The notes beneath the pieces are model-generated. The model was not told where the DNA came from. It made no database searches and worked only from the letters and a program-made list of their open reading frames with translations. Shown here one piece after another: positions 1 through 5,701 of a stretch of DNA of 5,701 nt. The stretch comes from an uncultured Desulfovibrio sp. Lineage in GTDB: Bacteria > Desulfobacterota > Desulfovibrionia > Desulfovibrionales > Desulfovibrionaceae. The stretch is taken from positions 1 through 5,701 of the forward strand of contig URTO01000145.1 of assembly GCA_900550745.1 (NCBI GenBank), read 5' to 3'. The stretch's first letter is position 1; each line of letters opens with the position of its first letter. The position numbers were made by a program, and so were the translations under genes.

Positions 1-1
1 G

Positions 2-76
2 ATCGCTAAAACGTTAGCGGCAAAAGGCGCATTTGTGATCGTAAATTATAATGGTTCTGCTGCAAAGGCAGAGGAA
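2..76 (+). pseudogene. FabG-like (3-oxoacyl-ACP reductase) internal fragment, probably chimeric
   Basis: Frame 2 reads IAKTLAAKGAFVIVNYN followed by GSAAKAEE. This matches the stretch after the TGxxxGIG cofactor loop in short-chain dehydrogenases of the FabG type, covering the first helix, the second beta strand (FVIVNYN) and the start of the next helix. FabG reduces 3-oxoacyl-ACP with NADPH in fatty acid synthesis. Only about 25 codons are present. The glycine-rich loop would lie left of the window, and no catalytic Ser-Tyr-Lys follows because the frame runs straight into a different protein family. The base composition is less G+C-rich than the downstream genes (about 46% G+C over bases 1-120 by hand count), and the wording resembles Firmicutes FabG. 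I infer a fragment, not a working gene. It could be an assembly artefact or a recombination scar. Confidence 0.6.
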
Positions 77-136
77 GATGTAAAAGACCTTCCAATCATC
101 GCGATGACGGCAAATGCCGGTGAGGAGGACAGAAAA
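77..136 (+). pseudogene. Response-regulator receiver-domain fragment, probably chimeric
   Basis: Continuing in frame 2 the sequence reads DVKDLPIIAMTANAGEEDRK. The PIIAMTANA core followed by an acidic EEDR is the very common beta-4/alpha-4 region of CheY-like receiver domains, especially those in hybrid sensor kinases. The Thr of MTA is the usual switch residue. The phosphoacceptor Asp, which lies upstream in intact receivers, and the beta-5 Lys downstream are both missing. Only about 20 codons exist, wedged between a FabG-like piece and a methyltransferase piece, so this cannot be a functional domain. An open reading frame runs through it from a GTG at 35 to 388, but its second half is the wrong frame of the methyltransferase and should not be annotated as a protein. 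Confidence 0.6.
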
Positions 137-348
137 CAGACCTTTATCAGCCGGCTGTCGAGTGCCTTGATTTTCTTCGGGACAGGCTGGTTGATGGTGC
201 AATCCTTGTCTTTGACGACTGGTCATGGGGGCTGGAAAAGGGCGAATCAAAGGCCCTTTCCGAGTGGCTCCCCACATCAGGGCTTGAACTGGAATTTTTG
301 GCGTATAACGGCATTGTCCACCTTTATCTTAGAGTCCACAAAAAATAA
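136..348 (+). CDS. SAM-dependent methyltransferase (TylF/macrocin O-methyltransferase-like), C-terminal fragment
   Basis: Frame 1 encodes 70 residues ending at TAA 346-348. It begins TDLYQPAVECLDFL and contains GAILVFDDW, GESKALSEWL and a final VHLYLRVHKK. A DLY motif, then a hydrophobic strand ending in FDDW, then a GE.KA..EWL helix is the C-terminal pattern of TylF-like class I methyltransferases. In that family the Asp of the DLY-type motif and the Asp pair bind the metal that positions the sugar hydroxyl. The family transfers methyl from S-adenosylmethionine to sugar oxygens, which suits a glycan cluster. The SAM-binding N-terminal part, usually well over 100 residues, is absent: an in-frame stop lies at 121-123 and upstream DNA belongs to other families. 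The fragment therefore has no start of its own, and the junction lies near 131-140. The gene is probably intact in the real genome and misjoined here, or else truly truncated. The substrate is unknown. Confidence 0.65.
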   Translation, partial: TDLYQPAVECLDFLRDRLVDGAILVFDDWSWGLEKGESKALSEWLPTSGLELEFLAYNGIVHLYLRVHKK

Positions 349-430
349 TCCTTTCATGCAGCGTTGCCGGATTCCTTGGTTTATTTAAAGCTTCATGCTC
401 GGCATAGTATTGTTATTGGATAGAAAAAAC

Positions 431-3088
431 ATGCCTTCACTCCGTAAAGCCTATGACCTCTGGCTGTATGACCGCCCCCTGTTCTGGCAGCGCCTCAAGG
501 CAAACCTGAACAGGGGCACGCACAGCCCGCTGTCTTTTTTGCGCGGCAACGCTTCCCTTCAACAGGATATCCTGCTCGCCTCTCCCCTGTGTACGGAAAA
601 GGCGCGCTGCCTTGTGGTCTTTAGCTGCAACCCTTTGCTGCCCAGCGGCGTGGCGACGGCCGTCCGTACCCAGTGCCGGCTGTTGCGGGACATGGGGTAT
701 GCCCTTGATGCTCTTGTCTATGCTATGGACGGCTGTTCGCGTGAGGATGCCGAAGCGCTTCAGCGGCACTTTGAGCGCACAGCCGTAATCTACCCCCAGA
801 CAGCGCGTCAGGAACGATTGGCGGACGGGGTTACCGCCCCCAACTTGGATACATGGTGCGGGAGTGAGTTGCTGGATGCCTGCGCGCTCCTGCTGGAGGA
901 TGGAAGGTATTGCGGCGTCATCGTGCACCAGCCTTGGCTGTCCCGTGTGCTCGCTTGTGTGCCGAAAGGAATAAAAAAATATCTCTTCATGCATGATAAT
1001 TTTGCCGGGCGCGCCGCCTTGTTTGAACGGCAGGGCCTTCCCGCACGTTCGGCGTGGCTGAACCTTGAGGAAGCTGAACAGGCGCGCTGCATGAAGCGGG
1101 CTGATATTATTTTTGCGATTCAGGATGAAGAGAAGGCGCTGTATGAACGGCAGCTGTGTTCACAACGGCAGGTTGTGATCTTCAAAATTCCTTTCCCGGA
1201 CAACACTCGGCTCCCTCTGCCTCGCGTCCATGATAAGCTGGCCGTCGGAGTGCTTGCCAGTGACAACGAAAGCAACCGGCACGCCGTCGGCGACTTCCTG
1301 ATCCGCTGGGAACGCGAATCCCGCCTGCATGGTTGCGCCGAGCTGCATATTGCCGGGGACGTCTGCAATTTTATCAAATCGCGCGACCCTTCAGTACATC
1401 TTCTTGGCCGTGTCGAAAACCTTGAGCGTTTTTACGCTGATCTGCATCTGGTGATCAATCCCGACTTCAGCGGGACAGGCATCAAGATCAAGTCGCTGGA
1501 AGCCCTGAGCTATGGGCGGCCTTTGTTGTGCGGCGGAGCCGGGAGCCGGGGGCTGAACGCGGCGCATCCCTGGCATGCCCTTCCGGGCCGGGCGTCCATG
1601 CTGGACTGTATCGTCACCCTGACGCAGCGCAAAGAGATGCTTCCTCCTCTCCGTGAAGAGTCGATCAGGCTATTTTACGAATACAGCCGCATGGATACCT
1701 ATCGGGCTGCGCTTGAGGGCATGCGGAGGCAGGCAGACGGCAGCGCCGGCGATATGCCCCCTGGGAAAGCCCCTGTTCCATTCTTTTTCGATGCGGCCCC
1801 GCTTGCCCTCTGGGAACAGTCGGATATCCACAAAACCGGCATAGGCCGCATGGCAACACGCGCGCTGCGGGCCTTCGTCCGACGTGAGGATATCCGCGTA
1901 CTGCTGATCTCCCCCAGCGGCATGGAAAACGATGTACGCCGCTTTCTGGAGCATAACCCTTGGGCGCGTAACGCTTCCCTCCTTCACCTTGCCTTGTCCA
2001 AGAACCCATCCGGCTCATGGCACGGGAAGAAGCTGAAACCTGCCATCCGCCGGATATTGGCCCCCCTGCCGAGCAGGGTGCAGGGCTGGCTCAAACAGGC
2101 TGCCGGCGTCCGCCCGTTTGCCCTGTACGATCAACCCTGCGAGGCCCTGCGCCAAGCGATTCTGCCGCATATGCCAGCCGGGGGAAAAGCTGTCTGGTTT
2201 TCGTGCTTTCAGCCTGTCCCCCATGAGGTTTCCGCCATGCCCGGCATACGATCATGCGTTGTGCTGCATGACATCATCCCCCTGCGGCTGCGGGACAAAC
2301 ACCCTTTTTACGAGCCTTGCCTTGATCTCATGCGCCAACATCTGCGGAAAGCGGACATCATCTGGGCCAATTCCCAGTTTACACGGCAGGACTTCCTCTC
2401 CTTCTTCCCCGGTGCGGATGGGGACAAGGTACGCGTAGCCCTCCTTGGCGGCGGCGATCATTTTCATGCGGCAGACGGAGGGCAAACGGAATCCGTCCTG
2501 CGTGCTCTTGGCATCCCCGCCCATACGCCGTTTTTTGTCAGCCTGGCTACCGTGGAGCCACGAAAAGGACTTACCTGCGTTATCCGTGCATTTCGCCGCC
2601 TGGTGGAAAAACATCCTGATGCGCACCTCCTGCTTGTAGGGCAGAAGGGCTGGAACTGCGGCGGAATCGTGCGGGAATGCGCAGAAACCCGGCAGATCCA
2701 CCTGACGGGCTTTCTCCCCGACGAGGCTGTCGCGGCCCTCCTGAGCGGCTGCCGTGCTTTCCTGTATCTCTCGGAATATGAAGGGTTCGGCCTTCCTGTC
2801 CTTGAAGCCATGTCCTGCGGCGCGCCCGTTATTGCTGCAAACCGTACATCGCTGCCGGAGATAGGCGGCGATGCCGCCCTGTATGTCCCTCCCTCGGATG
2901 TGGAAGCGCTCGCGGCGAGGATGGGCGAACTTCTGGAACATGAAGATCTCCAAAAGACATTACGCCGCAAGGGGCTTGCCAGATCCGCGGCCTTTACATG
3001 GGATGCCTTTGCCCAAACCGTTGTAGACGGCATGGTTTATGGAACGCTGCGGAATGGCAGCGGCACGCGGACGGAAAAACAGCACTGA
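431..3088 (+). CDS. Bifunctional GT-B glycosyltransferase with two tandem GT4-like domains
   Basis: From ATG 431 this encodes 885 residues, about twice a single GT4 enzyme. Domain 1 spans roughly residues 57-430. It opens with the strand CLVVFSCNPLLPSGVAT and has a mid-domain YLFMHDN and RADIIFAIQDEE. Its donor-site motif is DFSGTGIKIKSLEALSYGRP (345-364), where the second Glu (E357) is present but the first Glu of the EX7E motif is Thr349. A polar linker (about 431-448) leads to domain 2 (about 449-870). This has an N-terminal glycine loop HKTGIGR (467-473), VVLHDIIPL (610-618), ATVEPRKG (706-713) and a complete EX7E in SEYEGFGLPVLEAMSCGAP (E784, E792). GT4 enzymes use nucleotide sugars and usually retain the anomeric configuration. 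The protein has no signal peptide or clear membrane segment, so it should act in the cytoplasm on a lipid-linked acceptor. An in-frame ATG at 395 would add 12 residues but has no ribosome-binding site. The 431 start has only a weak GGA at 418-420. The ABC exporter gene follows after 30 bases. Sugars are not predictable. Confidence 0.88.
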   Translation: MPSLRKAYDLWLYDRPLFWQRLKANLNRGTHSPLSFLRGNASLQQDILLASPLCTEKARCLVVFSCNPLLPSGVATAVRTQCRLLRDMGYALDALVYAMDGCSREDAEALQRHFERTAVIYPQTARQERLADGVTAPNLDTWCGSELLDACALLLEDGRYCGVIVHQPWLSRVLACVPKGIKKYLFMHDNFAGRAALFERQGLPARSAWLNLEEAEQARCMKRADIIFAIQDEEKALYERQLCSQRQVVIFKIPFPDNTRLPLPRVHDKLAVGVLASDNESNRHAVGDFLIRWERESRLHGCAELHIAGDVCNFIKSRDPSVHLLGRVENLERFYADLHLVINPDFSGTGIKIKSLEALSYGRPLLCGGAGSRGLNAAHPWHALPGRASMLDCIVTLTQRKEMLPPLREESIRLFYEYSRMDTYRAALEGMRRQADGSAGDMPPGKAPVPFFFDAAPLALWEQSDIHKTGIGRMATRALRAFVRREDIRVLLISPSGMENDVRRFLEHNPWARNASLLHLALSKNPSGSWHGKKLKPAIRRILAPLPSRVQGWLKQAAGVRPFALYDQPCEALRQAILPHMPAGGKAVWFSCFQPVPHEVSAMPGIRSCVVLHDIIPLRLRDKHPFYEPCLDLMRQHLRKADIIWANSQFTRQDFLSFFPGADGDKVRVALLGGGDHFHAADGGQTESVLRALGIPAHTPFFVSLATVEPRKGLTCVIRAFRRLVEKHPDAHLLLVGQKGWNCGGIVRECAETRQIHLTGFLPDEAVAALLSGCRAFLYLSEYEGFGLPVLEAMSCGAPVIAANRTSLPEIGGDAALYVPPSDVEALAARMGELLEHEDLQKTLRRKGLARSAAFTWDAFAQTVVDGMVYGTLRNGSGTRTEKQH

Positions 3089-3118
3089 TCACGCCAGTCG
3101 GCACAGGATACAAGCATT

Positions 3119-4966
3119 ATGTCCCTCTTTCAGAATATCCAGAATATGTTGCTCAGGGATTTCCTGACCATTTACAGGATAATGCCGGCCTTTATCCGCC
3201 GAAAAATCCTCCTTGTCTTTTTGCTGATGCTGGTGATCGCCATCTTTGAAGCATTATCCATTCTTTCGCTTTCTTTTTTGGCGCTGAGCGTCGCCTCTCC
3301 CGACAAGACGATGAGCCTGCCTCTGGTCAGGTATGCCTTTGATATCTTTCCAAGCCTCCATAGCCTCCAGTCCGATGTCAGAATATTCGCCGTCTGGGTG
3401 GCCCTTCTGGTGGCGGGGCTTACCATCGTCAAGAACGCCATGTCCGCCCTGGCAGGGATGCGCACCGCCATGTTGGGCGAAGCTGTGGCTCAGTATGCCG
3501 GGGAAACGCTCTTCCGCTACTTTCTGAACAGCTCATATCTCGATTTTCTTTCGGGGAAGACCCGACAGATCCCCCAAGTATTCTCATGGCGCAGCCAGCT
3601 CGGATTTTTCCTTGTAAACCTGATGCAGGTCTACACATATATTGTCATCTCCATCGCGCTGTTTCTGATACTCATCTCGGCAACGCCCGAAGTCCTGCTG
3701 GCAACGCTGGTTGTCGTCACGTCGCTATGCTTTTTTATTTACAAAAGAATCAAACAAAGCGTCGATGCCGCCGGCAGGGAGTCCGCCGAGTGCTCCAGTA
3801 TGGAATACCTGGCGCTGGAAAACGCCAAACGCGGCATGATGGAAGTGCATATCTACCGACAGCAGCCGTATTTTTTTGAAGCGTACCGTTCCGCAGGGAT
3901 GAAGGCCATGCAGAGCCGGGCGCTCATCACCGTCGCCCCTCCCATCCCCACATGGATATTGGAAAGCATCGCCTTCCTCGTAATCCCCGCGGCGCTGTGG
4001 ATCATGATATCGTTTTATGATGCCTCCATGTCCCGCATTACCGGCGTGCTGACCATGATCATGCTTGCCTCATGGCGCGTACTGCCACTGCTCAACCGCT
4101 CCATGACGAACATGGTTGCCTTGCGCGGAGCGCACTATCCGGCGCTCCAGTGTGCCGGGCTTATTGACGCGATACAGAAAGATCCCATCCCTCCGGCCGT
4201 GGAAGCCGAACAGCGGCTGGAATTCAGTGAGGCTATCAGCTTTGAGAATGTCTCCTTTTTCTACCCCTCGTCTGAGAAGGCCGCCCTGCGCCATGTCACA
4301 TTCCGGCTTGCCAAAGGGGAGAGGCTGGGGATCGTCGGACAGTCCGGGGCGGGGAAAAGCTCTCTGGCCAATATCCTCAGCGGGCTCATTGAGCCTACTG
4401 CCGGGCGGATGCTCGTGGATGGGAACCCCCTGTCCCCCTCGGAGCGCGCCGCCTATATGCTTGGGGTGGGGTATGTGGCGCAAAACCCATACGTTGCGCC
4501 GGGCACGCTCGCGCAGAACGTCGCCTTCAGCCAATGGGGGCGGCCTTATGATGAGGAACGCGTGCGGCAGGCCTGCCGAATGGCCCATCTGGATATTGTG
4601 AACCAACGTCCTGAAGGCATCAACCTCCCTATAGGGGAAGGGGGCAGCGGCCTTTCAGGGGGGCAGTTGCAGCGCCTTTCCATTGCGCGCGCCCTGTATG
4701 CCTCGCCGCACCTGCTGATTCTTGACGAGGCCACAAGCTCGCTGGACATGGGGGTAGAGGCGGCCATCATGAAAACCATCACCTCGCTTCCCAGATCAAT
4801 GACGCTGGCGATTATCGCCCACAGGCTTTCCACTGTGGAATCGTGTGATTCCATCCTTTGGCTCAGGGATGGCGAGACCGCCATGTACGGCCCTCCCTCC
4901 GAGGTGCTGCCGCATTACAGGGAATACCTGCGGGCTTCACATGAACGCACATTGCCGCAGGCATAG
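3119..4966 (+). CDS. ABC exporter half-transporter (PglK/MsbA-type), likely glycan flippase
   Basis: This encodes 615 residues with the fused order membrane domain then ATPase. About six hydrophobic segments are visible near residues 30-58, 88-107, 161-186, 188-208, 281-299 and 305-322. The nucleotide-binding domain starts around 370 (ISFENVSFFYP). It has Walker A GQSGAGKSS (407-415), Q-loop Gln455 in YVAQNPYVAPGTLAQNV, signature LSGGQ (512-516), Walker B LLILDEA (532-538, catalytic Glu537), D-loop SSLD and switch His568. All ATPase residues are intact, so it should be active as a homodimer in the inner membrane. The architecture is that of PglK and MsbA, which flip lipid-linked oligosaccharides or lipid A. 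Sitting between a glycosyltransferase and a sugar-nucleotide gene, it most likely flips a lipid-linked glycan. A peptide or lipid exporter is the alternative. An AGGA (3105-3108) lies 10 bases before the ATG, and the gap to the upstream gene is 30 bases, so the two are probably cotranscribed. An ATG at codon 10 is possible but less well placed. Confidence 0.9.
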   Translation: MSLFQNIQNMLLRDFLTIYRIMPAFIRRKILLVFLLMLVIAIFEALSILSLSFLALSVASPDKTMSLPLVRYAFDIFPSLHSLQSDVRIFAVWVALLVAGLTIVKNAMSALAGMRTAMLGEAVAQYAGETLFRYFLNSSYLDFLSGKTRQIPQVFSWRSQLGFFLVNLMQVYTYIVISIALFLILISATPEVLLATLVVVTSLCFFIYKRIKQSVDAAGRESAECSSMEYLALENAKRGMMEVHIYRQQPYFFEAYRSAGMKAMQSRALITVAPPIPTWILESIAFLVIPAALWIMISFYDASMSRITGVLTMIMLASWRVLPLLNRSMTNMVALRGAHYPALQCAGLIDAIQKDPIPPAVEAEQRLEFSEAISFENVSFFYPSSEKAALRHVTFRLAKGERLGIVGQSGAGKSSLANILSGLIEPTAGRMLVDGNPLSPSERAAYMLGVGYVAQNPYVAPGTLAQNVAFSQWGRPYDEERVRQACRMAHLDIVNQRPEGINLPIGEGGSGLSGGQLQRLSIARALYASPHLLILDEATSSLDMGVEAAIMKTITSLPRSMTLAIIAHRLSTVESCDSILWLRDGETAMYGPPSEVLPHYREYLRASHERTLPQA

Positions 4967-4968
4967 CC

Positions 4969-4987
4969 GGGGCTCATAGCCCCTTTT
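4969..4987 (+). terminator. Intrinsic-terminator-like hairpin after the ABC gene
   Basis: Two bases after the TAG stop is GGGGCT CAT AGCCCC followed by TTTT. This is a perfect 6-bp stem (4969-4974 with 4978-4983, five G:C pairs and one T:A), a 3-base loop and a 4-base T run. That fits a Rho-independent terminator, though the T run is short, so termination may be partial. The next gene lies on the same strand 57 bases beyond and no strong promoter is obvious between them, so this may attenuate rather than end transcription. A competing stem is possible: AGCCGG (4965-4970) with CCGGCT (4988-4993). It uses the two left-most G's of the hairpin. Confidence 0.55.
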
Positions 4988-5031
4988 CCGGCTGCCTGAT
5001 TCGGCCGCCATTCACTGCCATGACGAATAAA

Positions 5032-5038
5032 AGAGGTG
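5032..5038 (+). promoter_or_regulatory. Ribosome-binding site deciding the hddC-like start
   Basis: AGAGGTG lies five bases before the ATG at 5044 and is the strongest Shine-Dalgarno match in the window. Another in-frame ATG at 5020 would put this site inside the coding region and add eight residues (MTNKRGVF) ahead of the family's normal beginning. The site therefore favours 5044. Confidence 0.7.
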
Positions 5039-5043
5039 TTTTT

Positions 5044-5701
5044 ATGCGGGAAGCTGTCATCCTTGCAGGAGGGTTCGGCACTCGGCTGAGATCCGCCGTT
5101 CCGGATCTGCCGAAAGCCATGGCCCCTGTTGCGGGCAAGCCGTTCCTGGAAATCCTGCTGGCGCATCTGGAAAAGAAGGGGATACGGCACGTCATCCTTT
5201 CCGTAGGCTACCTCGCGGAAATCATTGAATCCCATTTCGGCGACAGTTTTGCCTCACTGCATATCAGCTACGCCTACGAGGATGAGCCTCTCGGCACAGG
5301 CGGGGCCTTGCGCTTCGCCATGCGGCAGTGCCGCGAGGACGTGGTGCTGGCGCTCAACGGCGATACCTTTCTTGATGTTGATCTGGAACAAGCCGGACAG
5401 GATTGGCGACACCACCGCGCCCCCATTCTTTTCGGCGTACAATCCGACGATACCGCACGCTACGGCAGCCTGTTGACGGATGGCCGCCGCGTCACCGGCT
5501 TTCTGGAAAAGGGACGGAAGGGGCCGGGCATCATCAACGCGGGAAGCTACCTTTTTCCGGTTACGCTTTTTGACGGGCAGAACCTTCCGGCGAGCTTTTC
5601 GCTGGAACAGGACTTTCTGGCGCGGGAAATCTCCCGCAGGGCCTTCCGCCTGTTTCCCATCGACGAACCTTTTATAGATATCGGCGTCCCGGAGGACTAT
5701 C
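5044..5701 (+). CDS. hddC: Sugar-phosphate nucleotidyltransferase, probably D-glycero-D-manno-heptose 1-phosphate guanylyltransferase (5' part)
   Basis: An open frame of 219 codons runs off the right edge with no stop. It starts MREAVILAGGFGTRLRSAVP, the nucleotide-binding loop of the NTP_transferase family. DLPKAMAPVAGKPFLE (21-36) follows, in the HddC style. Further motifs are DEPLGTGGAL (80-89), LNGDTF (104-109, metal-binding Asp107), GFLEKG (152-157), INAGSYLF (164-171), FSLEQDFL (185-192) and FIDIGVPEDY (210-219, second metal Asp212). This order, notably SLEQDFL and the closing IDIG, is typical of HddC. HddC makes GDP-D-glycero-alpha-D-manno-heptose from the heptose 1-phosphate and GTP in the cytoplasm, for capsule, O-antigen or S-layer glycans. 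Roughly 220-240 residues is usual, so only a short tail is missing. A mannose-1-phosphate guanylyltransferase or MurNAc-1-phosphate uridylyltransferase relative is the main alternative. It may be read through from the ABC gene past the hairpin at 4969-4987, or from a promoter I cannot identify. Confidence 0.8.
   Translation, partial: MREAVILAGGFGTRLRSAVPDLPKAMAPVAGKPFLEILLAHLEKKGIRHVILSVGYLAEIIESHFGDSFASLHISYAYEDEPLGTGGALRFAMRQCREDVVLALNGDTFLDVDLEQAGQDWRHHRAPILFGVQSDDTARYGSLLTDGRRVTGFLEKGRKGPGIINAGSYLFPVTLFDGQNLPASFSLEQDFLAREISRRAFRLFPIDEPFIDIGVPEDY

Noticed and set aside
349..430. Possible promoter before the glycosyltransferase (CATAGT near 403 as a -10 box with TTTATT near 380)
   Set aside because: The -10 matches only four of six positions and the -35 three of six, which is expected by chance in this A+T-rich gap. 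I see no hairpin or operator there either.
2252..2953. Long minus-strand open frame of 233 codons
   Set aside because: It lies wholly within the domain 2 coding region of the glycosyltransferase, whose motifs are clear on the + strand. Its translation shows no recognisable fold, and long antisense frames are common in G+C-rich coding DNA.
3089..3118. Regulatory element or terminator between glycosyltransferase and ABC gene
   Set aside because: Only 30 bases, with no inverted repeat or T run. Apart from the AGGA ribosome-binding site nothing is visible.
4070..4606. Minus-strand open frame of 178 codons and the + strand frame 4116-4601
   Set aside because: Both overlap the ABC ATPase region with intact Walker A and Q-loop in the true frame. 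They are shadows of that gene with no family motifs of their own.
5020..5043. Upstream ATG start for the hddC-like gene
   Set aside because: It is in frame, but the strong AGAGGTG sits downstream of it and the family normally begins just before the EAVILAGG strand, as at 5044.

Overview
The window looks like a piece of a surface-glycan (capsule, O-antigen or glycoprotein-glycan) gene cluster from a Gram-negative bacterium. From about base 137 on, every recognisable gene lies on the + strand. The DNA is G+C-rich with strong G/C third positions, and the proteins read like those of Desulfovibrionaceae-type Desulfobacterota (Desulfovibrio/Bilophila-like). That taxonomic guess is an impression from codon use and protein style, not a search result.

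Layout. Bases 1-136 are a mosaic: about 25 codons resembling a FabG-type 3-oxoacyl-ACP reductase run directly into about 20 codons resembling a response-regulator receiver domain. Both are in frame 2 and less G+C-rich than what follows. This then runs, in another frame, into the last 70 codons of a TylF-like SAM-dependent methyltransferase (136-348). The first 136 bases are most simply explained as a chimeric contig end, although a real rearrangement scar is possible. An 82-base gap follows, then a large two-domain glycosyltransferase (431-3088), a PglK/MsbA-type ABC exporter half-transporter (3119-4966), a short intergenic region with a terminator-like hairpin (4969-4987), and the 5' part of a GDP-heptose-type sugar nucleotidyltransferase, hddC-like (5044 to beyond the window end).

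How the genes fit together. The nucleotidyltransferase would make an activated sugar, most likely GDP-D-glycero-alpha-D-manno-heptose. The bifunctional glycosyltransferase would transfer two sugars onto a lipid-linked acceptor in the cytoplasm. The methyltransferase, if intact elsewhere, would O-methylate a sugar. The ABC protein would flip the lipid-linked glycan across the inner membrane. These roles come from family membership and gene order; donor and acceptor specificities cannot be read from the sequence.

I see no rRNA, tRNA, CRISPR array, insertion sequence or phage gene. I do not see convincing evidence for a wholly new system. The points most worth checking are the mosaic left end, the tandem glycosyltransferase whose first domain has a degenerate motif, and the hairpin with an alternative pairing between the exporter and the nucleotidyltransferase gene.
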